This document shows, one piece after another, positions 34,575 to 44,050 of a stretch of DNA of 64,000 bases. Source of the DNA: Neobacillus sp. CF12 (GTDB lineage: Bacteria; Bacillota; Bacilli; Bacillales; Cytobacillaceae); NCBI RefSeq assembly GCF_030348765.1, contig NZ_JAUCEU010000007.1, forward strand, positions 5,553,501 through 5,617,500, written 5' to 3'. The position numbers and the translations under genes were made by a program. Within the stretch, counting starts at the first letter, position 1, and each line of letters begins with the position of its first letter. The notes under the pieces were generated by a model, which saw only the letters and a program-made list of their open reading frames with translations, was not told where the DNA came from and searched no databases.

Positions 34575-34589
34575 TTATAATAATTTTAT
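34575..34589. promoter_or_regulatory. Candidate Per box upstream of fur
   Basis: TTATAATAATTTTAT agrees with the PerR consensus TTATAAT-N-ATTATAA at 13 of 15 positions and abuts the -35 box of the fur promoter. PerR control of fur is known in B. subtilis. Confidence 0.65.
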
Positions 34590-34590
34590 T

Positions 34591-34618
34591 TTGACTCCTC
34601 TTTCTCATCTGTTATAAT
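34591..34618 (+). promoter_or_regulatory. Sigma-A promoter of fur
   Basis: TTGACT (34591-34596) and a consensus TATAAT (34613-34618) are 16 bases apart, 33 bases before the fur start. Confidence 0.75.
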
Positions 34619-34650
34619 GAGAATAGCAGCGGCGAGGGAGGGACTTCGTG

Positions 34651-35115
34651 ATGGAAACAAGAATTGAGAGAATTAAAAAGCATTTGCATTCATCGAGCTA
34701 TAAGCTAACACCTCAACGTGAAGCAACCGTTCGGGTATTGTTAGAGCATGAAGAGGATCATTTAAGTGCAGAAGATGTATACCTCCTCGTTAAGGAAAAG
34801 TCGCCTGAAATAGGATTGGCAACTGTATATCGAACACTTGAATTACTTACTGAATTGAAGATTGTTGATAAAATTAACTTTGGTGATGGAGTTTCTCGTT
34901 ATGACCTTCGCCAAGAAGGGGCAGCCCATTTTCATCATCACCTTGTTTGTATTGAATGCGGAGCAGTGGATGAAATTCAAGAAGATCTTCTTGAAGATGT
35001 GGAGGCTGTTGTTGAACGAAGATGGAACTTTAAAATAAAAGACCATCGCCTTACATTTCATGGCATTTGCTATCGCTGTCAGGATAAAGAAAAAACAGAA
35101 GAAAAAGTTGATTAA
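34651..35115 (+). CDS. fur: Ferric uptake regulator Fur
   Basis: The 154-residue repressor is very close to B. subtilis Fur: a winged-helix N terminus (LTPQREATVRVLL, ATVYRTLELL), the histidine-rich regulatory site AAHFHHHLVC, and two CxxC zinc pairs (CIECG and CYRCQ). With iron bound it represses siderophore and iron-uptake genes. The ATG at 34651 is preferred over the GTG one codon earlier because of spacing to AGGGAGGG. It has its own promoter with a Per box, and is followed by a terminator. Confidence 0.97.
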   Translation: METRIERIKKHLHSSSYKLTPQREATVRVLLEHEEDHLSAEDVYLLVKEKSPEIGLATVYRTLELLTELKIVDKINFGDGVSRYDLRQEGAAHFHHHLVCIECGAVDEIQEDLLEDVEAVVERRWNFKIKDHRLTFHGICYRCQDKEKTEEKVD

Positions 35116-35119
35116 TGCT

Positions 35120-35150
35120 AAGTCCTTTTAAATAAAAGGGCTTTTTTCTT
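35120..35150 (+). terminator. Terminator after fur
   Basis: AAGTCCTTTT pairs with AAAAGGGCTT (one G-U) around AAAT, followed by TTTTTTC. Confidence 0.8.
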
Positions 35151-35229
35151 TATAGAACCTAAACAGTAGGTATAAAAGTTGGACAAATTGGCATATCTTT
35201 TACTAGGCTAACTGTTTGGGGGAAGGTAT

Positions 35230-35457
35230 ATGCTCTCTTTTATTAAAATCGTACTACAAACCTTAAAGGTTTTTGTCATATTCACTGGATGCACGATACT
35301 CTTTTATTATGGTATTATGTGGGTAAATGAGGAGTATCAAAATTATCATCGCTACGATTCACCAGAAGGTTCGGCTTTAAAGGTTTCTACCATTAATAAG
35401 GAAGACAATCCTTACTGGTTGGATCGGTTGATTTTGTTTTACTTAAATGGGGAGTAG
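35230..35457 (+). CDS. yqzK: YqzK-family small membrane protein (DUF4227)
   Basis: The 75-residue protein has one N-terminal membrane helix (about residues 8-31) and a polar tail ending in a conserved WLDRLILFYLNGE. It matches YqzK of B. subtilis, always found between fur and xerD. Function is unknown. It is six bases upstream of xerD and so cotranscribed with it. Its ribosome site is GGGGGAAGG. Confidence 0.85.
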   Translation: MLSFIKIVLQTLKVFVIFTGCTILFYYGIMWVNEEYQNYHRYDSPEGSALKVSTINKEDNPYWLDRLILFYLNGE

Positions 35458-35463
35458 TATTGA

Positions 35464-36357
35464 ATGGATAATCATTTGAAAAATTTTATGCAGTTTTTAC
35501 TCGTTGAAAAGAATATGGCAAAGAATACGCTGCTATCGTATGAACGAGATTTGAAAAACTATCTTCGCTACCTAAAAAACGTTGAGAGAATTGAGACTTT
35601 AGATCACGCTCAGCGAGTTCACATTATCCAATTCCTGACCTTTTTAAAGGAGCAAGGCAAATCTGCTAAAACTCTCGCAAGGCATGTTGCTTCTATTCGT
35701 GCTTTCCATCAATTTCTTTTACGAGATCAGGCAACGAAACAGGACCCTTCTGTCCTAATCGATACGCCTAAATCAGAAAGAACAATACCTAAAGTGTTAA
35801 GCTTGGAGGAAGTAGAAAAGCTTCTAGAGGCTCCTAATGGCCAAGGGCATTTTGTTTTAAGAGACAAGGCTATGCTAGAAATTCTTTATGGCACGGGTAT
35901 TCGTGTCAGTGAGCTTATTCAAATCGATGTAGATCATGTTAATGTAATGTTGGGCTTTGTTACCGTCACCGGTAAAAGTGATAAAGAGCGAATTATTCCC
36001 ATTGGGGGACCAGCCGCAGAAGCACTAAAACGTTACCTGGAGCATGGAAGACCATATTTTCTACAGGAAAATCACTCTGACTATGCATTATTCTTAAACC
36101 ACCAAGGAAGGCGGTTAACAAGACAAGGGTTTTGGAAAATCTTAAAAAAACTGGCTAAAGAAGCTGGTATTCAGAGCGAATTAACTCCGCATACCCTTCG
36201 GCATTCCTTTGCAACACATCTTATCGAAAATGGCGCCGATTTAAAAGCAGTCCAAGAAATGATGGGACATGCTGATATTTCTACCACACAAATTTATACT
36301 CAAATAACGAAGACAAGATTAAAAGATGTTTATAGTAAATTCCATCCTAGAGCTTAA
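35464..36357 (+). CDS. xerD: Site-specific tyrosine recombinase XerD (RipX)
   Basis: This 297-residue recombinase has the N-terminal SAM-like core-binding domain and a C-terminal catalytic domain with the RHRH-Y residues: Arg in [19 protein letters not shown], the later GHADIS histidine and the nucleophilic Tyr in TTQIYTQ. With XerC it resolves chromosome dimers at dif and can unload SMC from the terminus. The order yqzK-xerD-deoB is that of B. subtilis. The start is ATG behind GGGGAG. Confidence 0.96.
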   Translation: MDNHLKNFMQFLLVEKNMAKNTLLSYERDLKNYLRYLKNVERIETLDHAQRVHIIQFLTFLKEQGKSAKTLARHVASIRAFHQFLLRDQATKQDPSVLIDTPKSERTIPKVLSLEEVEKLLEAPNGQGHFVLRDKAMLEILYGTGIRVSELIQIDVDHVNVMLGFVTVTGKSDKERIIPIGGPAAEALKRYLEHGRPYFLQENHSDYALFLNHQGRRLTRQGFWKILKKLAKEAGIQSELTPHTLRHSFATHLIENGADLKAVQEMMGHADISTTQIYTQITKTRLKDVYSKFHPRA

Positions 36358-36394
36358 TAGTATACTAGTTACATAAAAAGTTTAAAAAATGTCG

Positions 36395-36426
36395 AAAAGC
36401 TGCCAAATTTAATGGCAGCTTTTTCT
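36395..36426 (+). terminator. Terminator after xerD
   Basis: AAAAGCTGCCA pairs with TGGCAGCTTTT around AATTTAA and runs into TTTTTC. Confidence 0.88.
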
Positions 36427-36459
36427 TGTAATTTTACTAGAGTTTAGTAAAATAAAGAG

Positions 36460-36473
36460 GTCAGACTTCTGAC
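36460..36473. promoter_or_regulatory. Palindrome upstream of deoB
   Basis: GTCAGACTTCTGAC is a 14-base near-palindrome with 6-bp arms (GTCAGA / TCTGAC) around a CT centre, about 105 bases before deoB in a 150-base leader region. It looks like an operator for a dimeric regulator of nucleoside catabolism, but I cannot name the protein. Confidence 0.4.
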
Positions 36474-36579
36474 GTTGGATTTTTTAAAGTATAAATAATC
36501 CTTTCTGATAAGGGCATTCTATTGTTATTAATTAACAAAGTAAATTATTTTTATTTATAGAAAAAGGAGGCAGACTAGA

Positions 36580-37764
36580 ATGGCTATAAATACATATAAA
36601 CGTATATTTCTGATCGTAATGGACTCTGTAGGAATTGGGGAATCTCCGGATGCAGACCAATTTGGTGATAAGGGTGCAGATACGCTGGGACATATTGCTG
36701 AAAAAATGAATGGACTCAACATGCCAAACATGGGGAAATTAGGCTTGAGTAATATCCGTGAGATTAAAGGAATAGAAAAAGTAGCAAAACCATTAGCATA
36801 CTATACAAAAATGATGGAAGCTTCGAACGGTAAAGACACTATGACAGGCCATTGGGAGATTATGGGGTTGAATATTCAAACACCTTTTCGGGTATTTCCC
36901 GATGGATTTCCAGATGAGTTGCTTTCAGAATTAGAGGAACGCACAGGTCGAAAGATTATTGGCAATAAACCCGCTAGTGGAACGGAAATTCTTGATGAAC
37001 TAGGGGAAGAGCATATGAAAACAGGAGCATTGATTGTTTATACTTCTGCGGATTCTGTACTTCAAATAGCAGCTCATGAAGAAATCATTCCAATTGAAGA
37101 GCAATATAAAATTTGTAAAATTGCCCGTGAATTAACCCTAGATGAAAAGTATATGGTGGGTCGTGTTATTGCCCGACCATTCTTAGGTGAACCAGGTAAT
37201 TTTAAAAGAACTGCTAACCGTCATGACTATGCATTAAAACCATTTGACAGAACGGTTATGAGTGAGATGAAAGACGCTGCTTTAGATGTAATTGCAATTG
37301 GAAAAATTTCTGATATCTATGATGGAGAAGGTGTAACCCAGTCACTTAGAACCATTTCCAATATGGATGGTATGGATAAACTAGTGCAGACACTTGATAT
37401 GGACTTTACGGGAATGAGTTTCTTGAATTTAGTAGATTTTGATGCTTTATTTGGACATCGACGTGATCCAGAAGGCTATGGAAATGCACTTGAAGAATAT
37501 GATGCACGCTTACCGGAAGTTTTTGCCAAGATGAAAGATGATGATTTATTGATCATTACGGCAGACCATGGTAATGATCCAGTAGCACCTGGAACGGACC
37601 ACACACGTGAATATGTCCCATTGATCGTCTATTCTAAGCAAATGACAGAAGGTAAAGAACTTCCTATTCGCGAAACATTTGCTGACATTGGGGCAACGGT
37701 AGCAGATAACTTTAAAGTGAAGATGCCTAATTTCGGAAAAAGCTTCTTACAAGAACTGAATTAA
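36580..37764 (+). CDS. deoB: Phosphopentomutase
   Basis: The 394-residue metalloenzyme of the alkaline phosphatase superfamily has the N-terminal metal motif [11 protein letters not shown], the phosphorylated threonine in KDTMTGHWE and C-terminal metal ligands in TADHGND and TDHTRE. It isomerises ribose-1-phosphate and deoxyribose-1-phosphate to the 5-phosphates, so that sugars from nucleosides enter the pentose pathway. It heads an operon with punA and pdp, which make its substrates. AAAAGGAGG precedes the ATG. Confidence 0.96.
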   Translation: MAINTYKRIFLIVMDSVGIGESPDADQFGDKGADTLGHIAEKMNGLNMPNMGKLGLSNIREIKGIEKVAKPLAYYTKMMEASNGKDTMTGHWEIMGLNIQTPFRVFPDGFPDELLSELEERTGRKIIGNKPASGTEILDELGEEHMKTGALIVYTSADSVLQIAAHEEIIPIEEQYKICKIARELTLDEKYMVGRVIARPFLGEPGNFKRTANRHDYALKPFDRTVMSEMKDAALDVIAIGKISDIYDGEGVTQSLRTISNMDGMDKLVQTLDMDFTGMSFLNLVDFDALFGHRRDPEGYGNALEEYDARLPEVFAKMKDDDLLIITADHGNDPVAPGTDHTREYVPLIVYSKQMTEGKELPIRETFADIGATVADNFKVKMPNFGKSFLQELN

Positions 37765-37776
37765 GGGGGAATGAAA

Positions 37777-38598
37777 ATGAATATCGAAAACATTCAAAAT
37801 GCTGCAGGATTTTTAAAAGAAAAGTACACAAATACACCAAAAGTTGGCCTAATCTTAGGTTCCGGTCTAGGGGTTTTAGCAGATGAAATTGAGAATCCCG
37901 TGAAAATACCTTATAACGAAATCCCTGATTTCCCTATTTCGACAGTTGAAGGGCATGCGGGACAGCTTGTTTTTGGCCTGCTAAATGGTGTTGAAGTTGT
38001 TGCAATGCAAGGACGTTTCCATTTCTATGAAGGCTATGGGATGGATAAAGTAACCTTCCCAGTCCGTGTTATGAAAGAACTTGGTGTAGGTATGCTGATT
38101 GTGACAAATGCAGCCGGTGGGGTAAATGAAAGCTTTGAAGCAGGAGATTTAATGATTATCACCGATCATATTAATTTTATGGGGACAAATCCATTAATCG
38201 GACCAAATGATTCCAAATTAGGCGCACGTTTCCCGGATATGTCGGAACCGTACTCAAAAGAATTGCGGGCAATTGCAAAAGAAATTGCATCTCAAATTAA
38301 GATAAATGTTAAAGAAGGCGTTTATTTTGGAAATCCAGGACCAGTGTACGAAACTCCGGCGGAAGTTAGAATGGTAAGAACACTTGGTGGCGATGCGGTG
38401 GGAATGTCTACTGTTCCTGAGGTTATTGTTGCCCGTCATAGCGGGATGAAGGTACTAGGAATTTCCTGCATTTCTAATATGGCATCAGGGATTCTTGATC
38501 AGCCATTAACACATGATGAAGTCATTGAAACAACTGAAAGAGTGAAAGCAAACTTTCTATTATATATAAAAGAAATCGTTAAAAGCATCGCAAAATAA
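37777..38598 (+). CDS. punA: Purine-nucleoside phosphorylase (trimeric type)
   Basis: The 273-residue enzyme belongs to the PNP/MTAP family that prefers guanosine and inosine, with the phosphate-binding ILGSGLG near residue 28, the GRFHFYEGY loop and TNAAGGVN. It splits purine nucleosides to base and ribose-1-phosphate. The start at 37777 is six to seven bases after GGGGG; the ATG at 37771 is too close. It lies 12 bases after deoB. B. subtilis pupG is the counterpart. Confidence 0.95.
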   Translation: MNIENIQNAAGFLKEKYTNTPKVGLILGSGLGVLADEIENPVKIPYNEIPDFPISTVEGHAGQLVFGLLNGVEVVAMQGRFHFYEGYGMDKVTFPVRVMKELGVGMLIVTNAAGGVNESFEAGDLMIITDHINFMGTNPLIGPNDSKLGARFPDMSEPYSKELRAIAKEIASQIKINVKEGVYFGNPGPVYETPAEVRMVRTLGGDAVGMSTVPEVIVARHSGMKVLGISCISNMASGILDQPLTHDEVIETTERVKANFLLYIKEIVKSIAK

Positions 38599-38630
38599 TC
38601 CAAAAATATCTTATAGAAGTGGTGATAAAA

Positions 38631-39935
38631 ATGAGAATGGTTGACTTAATTGAGAAAAAGAGAGATGGGCAAGAACTAACCACGGAAGAAATTAAGTTTA
38701 TTATCAATGGATACACGGATGGATCCATTCCAGATTATCAAGTAAGTGCATTAACCATGGCCATCTTTTTTCAAGGGATGACTGAAAAAGAAAGAGCAGA
38801 TTTGACGATGGCAATGGTTGAATCGGGCGATCAAATTGATTTATCTCAAATTGAAGGAATTAAAGTGGATAAGCACTCTACTGGTGGGGTGGGAGATACA
38901 ACAACCCTAGTTCTGGGTCCGCTAGTTGCTGCCCTCGATGTTCCAGTTGCAAAAATGTCAGGCCGCGGTTTAGGTCATACTGGCGGTACGATTGACAAAT
39001 TAGAAGCAGTAAAAGGCTTCCATGTTGAGATTAAGAACGAGGAATTCATTGAGTTAGTTAATAAAAACAAAATAGCGGTAATTGGGCAAAGTGGCAACTT
39101 AACACCGGCTGATAAAAAGTTATATGCCTTAAGAGATGTAACAGCAACTGTTAATAGTATTCCATTAATTGCTGGCTCAATCATGAGCAAGAAAATTGCG
39201 GCTGGTGCAGATGCCATTGTCCTAGATGTAAAAACGGGTGCTGGTGCATTCATGAAGACGTTAGATGACTCAAGAGAACTGGCTAAAGCAATGGTAGGTA
39301 TCGGAAACAATGTTGGAAGACGAACGATGGCTGTAATTTCTGACATGAGTCAGCCACTCGGGTTTGCGATTGGAAATGCGCTTGAAGTGAAGGAAGCGAT
39401 TGATACATTAAAGGGTGAAGGTCCTGAGGACTTAACCGAGCTTTGCTTAACGCTCGGCAGTCACATGGTTTACTTAGCCGAAAAGGCAAGTTCATTAGCC
39501 GAAGCACGCAAGATGCTTGAAAATGTCATTAAAGATGGCTCTGCACTTGAGAAGTTTAAGGTCTTCCTGAGTTCTCAAGGTGGAGATGCATCGATTGTGG
39601 ATGATCCTTCTAAAATGCCGCAGGCTCAATTTACATTCGAACTAGAAGCAAAGGAAGATGGGTATGTATCCGAAATCGTTGCGGATGAGGTAGGGACTGC
39701 TGCAATGATTTTAGGAGCAGGAAGAGCGACAAAAGATTCAGTCATCGATTTAGCTGTTGGACTTGTTCTAAGAAAGAAAATAGGGGACCAAGTGAAAAAA
39801 GGCGAATCATTGGTAACGATTTACAGTAACTTTGAAGATGTAAATGCAGTGAAAGAAAAACTTTATGAAAATATAATTGTTTCCTCAGAAAAAGTAGAGG
39901 CACCAATCTTAATACATGAAGAAATAACTCTATAA
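38631..39935 (+). CDS. pdp: Pyrimidine-nucleoside phosphorylase
   Basis: This 434-residue enzyme has the two-domain fold of thymidine/uridine phosphorylases, with the phosphate-binding [10 protein letters not shown], the [14 protein letters not shown] signature and the [17 protein letters not shown] block. It cleaves thymidine and uridine to base and (deoxy)ribose-1-phosphate. The ATG at 38631 gives [10 protein letters not shown] as in the family. It is the third gene of the deoB-punA-pdp operon; in B. subtilis pdp sits in a different operon (dra-nupC-pdp), so this is a local rearrangement common in other Bacillus groups. Confidence 0.95.
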   Translation: MRMVDLIEKKRDGQELTTEEIKFIINGYTDGSIPDYQVSALTMAIFFQGMTEKERADLTMAMVESGDQIDLSQIEGIKVDKHSTGGVGDTTTLVLGPLVAALDVPVAKMSGRGLGHTGGTIDKLEAVKGFHVEIKNEEFIELVNKNKIAVIGQSGNLTPADKKLYALRDVTATVNSIPLIAGSIMSKKIAAGADAIVLDVKTGAGAFMKTLDDSRELAKAMVGIGNNVGRRTMAVISDMSQPLGFAIGNALEVKEAIDTLKGEGPEDLTELCLTLGSHMVYLAEKASSLAEARKMLENVIKDGSALEKFKVFLSSQGGDASIVDDPSKMPQAQFTFELEAKEDGYVSEIVADEVGTAAMILGAGRATKDSVIDLAVGLVLRKKIGDQVKKGESLVTIYSNFEDVNAVKEKLYENIIVSSEKVEAPILIHEEITL

Positions 39936-39947
39936 TAGATAGACGCA

Positions 39948-39977
39948 AGAGTCCAGGAAAAATTTCCTGGACTTTTT
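39948..39977 (+). terminator. Terminator after pdp
   Basis: AAGTCCAGGAAA-type stem: AGTCCAGGAAA and TTTCCTGGACT pair around AA, followed by TTTTTT. Confidence 0.85.
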
Positions 39978-40060
39978 TGTATTACAGAAAGGAAAATACT
40001 GTATAAAGTTGTTAGATTTGGAAAAAATGGAATCTATATAAAGAATGGAGGGTTATGCGA

Positions 40061-41230
40061 ATGAAACGATATATCTCTTTACTAGTAGTAGCCTTGTTAC
40101 TTACAAGTTTATGGATTCCATCTGTATCCGCAGAAGAAAAAACGAGCTCTGATATAACAAATAATGTAAGGTCAGCGATTTTAATTGAGCGCGATACAGG
40201 TCAAATTCTTTATGAGAAAAATAGTAATGAGGAGCTTCCACCAGCTAGTATGACAAAAATAATGACCATGCTGCTTATTATGGAAGCAATTGATAAAGGA
40301 AAACTAAAATGGGATGAAAATGTTCGTACGAGTGAGTATGCTGCCTCAATGGGAGGGTCGCAAATCTTCCTTGAACCTGGAGAAGAAATGACGGTTAAAC
40401 AAATGCTCCAGGGGATTGCGATTGGTTCTGGAAATGATGCTTCTGTAGCAATGGCAGAGAAAATTGCAGGATCAGAAGAAGCCTTTGTTGATATGATGAA
40501 TGACAAAGTCAAGGAACTTGGTTTAAAGAATACGATCTTTAAAAATACTACAGGTCTTCCAGGAAGCGGTCATTATAGTTCAGCACATGATATGGCGATT
40601 ATGGCCAAGGAGCTATTAAAATATGAAGACATTACAAAATTCACGGGAATGTATGAAGCGTATCTACGTGAAAATACAGATAAAAAATTCTGGCTTGTCA
40701 ATACCAATAAATTAGTGCGCTTTTATCCAGGCGTAGATGGTCTAAAGACAGGATTTACAGCTGAAGCGAAGTATTGTTTAACAGCAACTGCGCAAAAGGA
40801 TGGCATGCGCGTAATTGCGGTCGTTTTTGGAGCGCCGACATCAAAAGAAAGAAATGCCCAAGTGACAAAGATGCTCAATTATGCTTTTGCCCAATATCAA
40901 ACACACCCAATGTACAAACGTAATCAAGTGATTGGCGATGCTCATGTTAACAAAGGCAAAGACAAGAAAGTTGAAGCAATAACAAGTGAACCTCTATCTT
41001 TACTCACAAAAAAAGGTGAGAAAACAGAAGATGTTAAACGAAAAGTAATATTAAAAAAAGACCTTAACGCCCCTGTTAATAAAGGAGATACGGTTGGAAC
41101 CATTCAACTTGTCAAAAATGGAAAAGTAGTCCTTGAGAGTGAGTTAGTGGCGAAAAACGACGTCAAAGAAGCGAACTGGTGGACGCTCTATAAACGTTCA
41201 TTCGGAATGTTTACCAAAGCAGGTAAGTAG
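40061..41230 (+). CDS. dacF: D-alanyl-D-alanine carboxypeptidase DacF (sporulation)
   Basis: The 389-residue penicillin-binding protein has a signal peptide ending at SVSA (about residue 24), the catalytic SxxK (Ser63-Lys66, ASMTK), SGN and KTG motifs, and a C-terminal beta domain with an amphipathic tail for membrane attachment. DacF trims peptide side chains of spore peptidoglycan. The ATG at 40061 is eight bases from GGAGGG; an ATG two codons earlier is too close. It is directly upstream of the spoIIA operon, as in B. subtilis, where read-through from dacF adds late transcription of spoIIA. Confidence 0.94.
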   Translation: MKRYISLLVVALLLTSLWIPSVSAEEKTSSDITNNVRSAILIERDTGQILYEKNSNEELPPASMTKIMTMLLIMEAIDKGKLKWDENVRTSEYAASMGGSQIFLEPGEEMTVKQMLQGIAIGSGNDASVAMAEKIAGSEEAFVDMMNDKVKELGLKNTIFKNTTGLPGSGHYSSAHDMAIMAKELLKYEDITKFTGMYEAYLRENTDKKFWLVNTNKLVRFYPGVDGLKTGFTAEAKYCLTATAQKDGMRVIAVVFGAPTSKERNAQVTKMLNYAFAQYQTHPMYKRNQVIGDAHVNKGKDKKVEAITSEPLSLLTKKGEKTEDVKRKVILKKDLNAPVNKGDTVGTIQLVKNGKVVLESELVAKNDVKEANWWTLYKRSFGMFTKAGK

Positions 41231-41296
41231 AAGTAGCTTAAGGGAATGTCGAATTCCTACTTTTTTTAGCAAATATCAACTAGTTTTGTCTTGTTA

Positions 41297-41326
41297 GAAG
41301 GAGATTGCTCTAACGGTAACGAATTG
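41297..41326 (+). promoter_or_regulatory. Sigma-H type promoter of the spoIIA operon
   Basis: GAAGGAGAT (41297-41305) and AACGAATTG (41318-41326), 12 bases apart, fit the sigma-H consensus (RNAGGAWWW, RNNGAATWW) with one mismatch in each box. The position, about 35 bases before spoIIAA, agrees with the known sigma-H promoter of B. subtilis spoIIA. Confidence 0.7.
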
Positions 41327-41359
41327 ACTCACTATACCAGATGAAGGAGGCTAGGGATA

Positions 41360-41710
41360 GTGAGTCTTAACATTGAAATGGAAATAAAACATGATGTTTT
41401 ATTGCTGCGATTAAGTGGAGAGCTTGATCATCATACAGCGGACGAATTACGAGAAAAAGCTGCTAATGCCATTGAAAAGAATGATATTCGTCATATAGTT
41501 TTAAATCTAGAACAGCTTTCTTTTATGGATAGCTCTGGGTTAGGTGTCATTTTAGGGCGATACAAGCAAATAAAGCAGGTGCATGGTGAAATGGTCGTAT
41601 GTGCGATTTCCCCAGCAATACAACGATTATTCGATATGTCGGGGATGTTCAAGATCATAAAACTTGAACCGACTGAAGAGTTTGCATTGCAAAGATTGGG
41701 GGTGGCCTGA
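41360..41710 (+). CDS. spoIIAA: Anti-sigma F factor antagonist SpoIIAA
   Basis: This 116-residue STAS protein contains the phosphorylated serine (Ser58) in [12 protein letters not shown]. Dephosphorylated SpoIIAA binds SpoIIAB and frees sigma F in the forespore; SpoIIAB phosphorylates it and SpoIIE removes the phosphate. The start is GTG behind AAGGAGG. It is followed after one base by spoIIAB. Confidence 0.97.
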   Translation: MSLNIEMEIKHDVLLLRLSGELDHHTADELREKAANAIEKNDIRHIVLNLEQLSFMDSSGLGVILGRYKQIKQVHGEMVVCAISPAIQRLFDMSGMFKIIKLEPTEEFALQRLGVA

Positions 41711-41711
41711 T

Positions 41712-42152
41712 ATGAAGAATCAAATGAATCTTCAATTCAGCGCTTTAAGTCAAAATGAATCATTTGCCCGTGTCACAGTTGCTTCTTTTATTGCGCAGCT
41801 TGACCCTACAATGGATGAGTTGACTGAGATCAAAACAGTTGTTTCTGAAGCAGTAACAAATTCCATCATACATGGTTATGAAAATGACCCAAATGGGATT
41901 GTTTATATCCAGGTAACCATTGAAGACAATATAGTGGACATTTCAATCAAAGATGTCGGATTAGGTATTGTAGATGTGGAGGAAGCTCGACAGCCATTAT
42001 TTACAACGAAGCCAGATCTAGAAAGATCTGGTATGGGATTCACTATCATGGAAAATTTCATGGATGAGGTTGAGGTTCTCACACAGCCAGGTAAAGGAAC
42101 CGAAGTAAGACTAAAAAAGCATTTACACACAAGCAAAATGCTATGCAATTAA
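41712..42152 (+). CDS. spoIIAB: Anti-sigma F factor and kinase SpoIIAB
   Basis: The 146-residue protein is a GHKL-fold serine kinase nearly identical in design to B. subtilis SpoIIAB, with the N box [14 protein letters not shown], the G1 box DVGLGI and the G2 region [12 protein letters not shown]. It holds sigma F inactive and phosphorylates SpoIIAA. The ATG one base after the spoIIAA stop gives the family N terminus ([19 protein letters not shown]). Confidence 0.97.
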   Translation: MKNQMNLQFSALSQNESFARVTVASFIAQLDPTMDELTEIKTVVSEAVTNSIIHGYENDPNGIVYIQVTIEDNIVDISIKDVGLGIVDVEEARQPLFTTKPDLERSGMGFTIMENFMDEVEVLTQPGKGTEVRLKKHLHTSKMLCN

Positions 42153-42164
42153 GGAGACTTGCCA

Positions 42165-42923
42165 ATGGATGTGGAGGTCAAAAAAGATAAAGCGCAAACG
42201 TATTTAAAGGACCATGAAGTTAAAGAGCTTATTAAGAAAAGCCAAGATGGCGACCAAGCAGCAAGAGACCATATTGCTGAAAAAAATATGCGTCTTGTTT
42301 GGTCCGTTGTCCAGCGGTTTCTAAACAGAGGATATGATCCAGATGATCTTTTCCAAATTGGATGTATCGGACTGCTGAAATCTGTAGATAAGTTTGATCT
42401 TTCCTATGATGTGAAGTTTTCTACCTATGCGGTTCCAATGATTATTGGTGAAATCCAAAGGTTTATTCGTGATGATGGAACGGTAAAGGTTAGCCGTTCT
42501 TTAAAGGAAATGGGAAACAGAATTCGAAAGGCGAAGGATGAATTATCGAAAACATATGGAAGAATTCCAACTGTTAACGAAATTTCAGAGCATCTTCAAC
42601 TATCGCCAGAGGATGTTATTCTCGCCCAGGAAGCAAGTCGGACACCATCTTCTATTCATGAAACTGTTTATGAAAATGATGGTGATCCAATTACCTTGTT
42701 AGACCAGATCGATGATGGAAATGAAGGTAAATGGTTTGATAAAATTGCTTTAAAAGAAGCGATTCGGGAATTGGATGAACGTGAGCGACTTATAGTTTAT
42801 TTACGCTATTATAAAGACCAAACGCAATCTGAAGTTGCAGTGAGGTTAGGGATTTCGCAGGTGCAAGTTTCAAGACTTGAAAAAAAGATTTTACAACAAA
42901 TGAAGGACCGAATGGATCTCTAA
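42165..42923 (+). CDS. sigF: RNA polymerase sigma factor F
   Basis: The 252-residue sigma-70 family factor has region 2 (NMRLVWSVVQRFLNRGYDPDDLFQIG, split in the helix 2.1-2.2 area), region 3 (RIRKAKDEL) and region 4 with the helix-turn-helix QSEVAVRLGISQVQVSRLEKK. It directs the first forespore-specific gene set. It is the third gene of spoIIA with AAGGAG before the ATG. The terminator stem reaches back into its last codons. Confidence 0.97.
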   Translation: MDVEVKKDKAQTYLKDHEVKELIKKSQDGDQAARDHIAEKNMRLVWSVVQRFLNRGYDPDDLFQIGCIGLLKSVDKFDLSYDVKFSTYAVPMIIGEIQRFIRDDGTVKVSRSLKEMGNRIRKAKDELSKTYGRIPTVNEISEHLQLSPEDVILAQEASRTPSSIHETVYENDGDPITLLDQIDDGNEGKWFDKIALKEAIRELDERERLIVYLRYYKDQTQSEVAVRLGISQVQVSRLEKKILQQMKDRMDL

Positions 42924-42944
42924 TCCATTCGGTCTTTTTTTTTT
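42905..42944 (+). terminator. Terminator overlapping the end of sigF
   Basis: GACCGAATGGAT pairs perfectly with ATCCATTCGGTC around CTCTA and runs into ten T. The left arm lies in the last sigF codons. Confidence 0.92.
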
Positions 42945-43009
42945 AGTAAAGAAAGGATTTTTGCTCATACTATTTATACAAGGAAATCAATGTGTGGGGA
43001 GTGAATGTT

Positions 43010-43630
43010 TTGGAAAAAACAGTCTACATCCGCATGCGGAATCGTGTTCTGGCAAAACCGGAAGAAAGTATCTATTTAATGGATATAGCACAAATCATTG
43101 CCCCAGAATCAATAATCTCTGAATTAAAAAAAATGAAAGTCCATCAGATATCTGTAAAGGACAAAAACATTGTCATCATTGATGTCATGAAAGTTATTCG
43201 ATTGATTTCAAGTTTAATCGAGGATGTAGATGTCCAAACCATTGGACCGGCGCAAACAATTATTGAAGTAATAATGAAGAAAAAACAAATGTCGTTTCCT
43301 TTTTTTATCTTAATTTGGTTTTTATTATTTTTTGGTTCAGCAATGGCTATAATGAATTTTCATGACGATGTAAGTATGCGGAGTGTTCAGGAAAAGTTAT
43401 ACAAAATTATTACAGGTGTGGAAGACACCAAACCATGGATATTTCAAATCCCCTATTCAATTGGGTTAGGTCTAGGAATGATTTTATTCTTTAATCATGT
43501 ATTTCAAAAAAGGATTAACGAAGAACCAAGTCCCCTGGAAGTCGAGATGTTTAACTATCAAATGGATTTAGATAACTATGTCATTATTCATGAAAATAAG
43601 GAAAGTATGAAACGTACAAATGACGATTAA
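43010..43630 (+). CDS. spoVAA: Stage V sporulation protein AA
   Basis: This 206-residue protein has a soluble N-terminal half and two membrane segments, with the conserved SAMAIMNFHDDVSMR and NEEPSPLEVEMFNYQ blocks of SpoVAA. It belongs to the SpoVA set needed for calcium-dipicolinate movement into and out of spores. The TTG at 43010 (GGGGAG eight bases upstream) gives the same length as B. subtilis SpoVAA. It overlaps spoVAB by 11 bases. Confidence 0.95.
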   Translation: MEKTVYIRMRNRVLAKPEESIYLMDIAQIIAPESIISELKKMKVHQISVKDKNIVIIDVMKVIRLISSLIEDVDVQTIGPAQTIIEVIMKKKQMSFPFFILIWFLLFFGSAMAIMNFHDDVSMRSVQEKLYKIITGVEDTKPWIFQIPYSIGLGLGMILFFNHVFQKRINEEPSPLEVEMFNYQMDLDNYVIIHENKESMKRTNDD

Positions 43631-44042
43631 AGTAATCAGTGTAATGTTTATCGGACTTGCAGGTGGATTAGCAGTTGGTTCGGGTTTTGTAGCTTTTCTG
43701 ACAGTACTTGGAATTATCCCTCGATTGACACAGTTGTCGAAAACAATGAAAATGATTCGACACTATGAATGGGCTGTAGTATTAGGAGCGCTAACAGGCT
43801 GCGCAGGAAGCTTGAGAGATCCAATATTAGGGTTATCCCCATATTTTATGTTACCTCTTGGATTGGTTGGAGGTGTATTTGTTGGGATGTTAGCCGCTGG
43901 GTTAACAGAGGTTTTAAACGTGTTCCCCGTCCTTGCAAAAAGGTTAGGAATTGATGGGAAAATTATTATTTTAATCATGGCAATTGTATTAGGGAAAATT
44001 GTTGGTTCAATTTTCCAATGGGTCTATTTTGTTCATCATTAA
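43620..44042 (+). CDS. spoVAB: Stage V sporulation protein AB
   Basis: The 140-residue membrane protein has about four helices and matches SpoVAB (opening [22 protein letters not shown]; a conserved PRLTQL and HYEWAVVLG). It sits in the inner spore membrane. It overlaps spoVAA and is followed after only 8 bases by spoVAEA. In B. subtilis spoVAC, spoVAD and spoVAEB would come between these two. Confidence 0.94.
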   Translation: MTIKVISVMFIGLAGGLAVGSGFVAFLTVLGIIPRLTQLSKTMKMIRHYEWAVVLGALTGCAGSLRDPILGLSPYFMLPLGLVGGVFVGMLAAGLTEVLNVFPVLAKRLGIDGKIIILIMAIVLGKIVGSIFQWVYFVHH

Positions 44043-44050
44043 AGGAAGTA

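Noticed and set aside
42940..42975. Sigma-G promoter before spoVAA
   Set aside because: A CATACTA box is present at 42966, but no acceptable -35 box lies at the required 17-18 base spacing.
44018..44050. Longer spoVAEA start inside spoVAB
   Set aside because: The extra residues do not fit the family N terminus and no ribosome site precedes the upstream codon.
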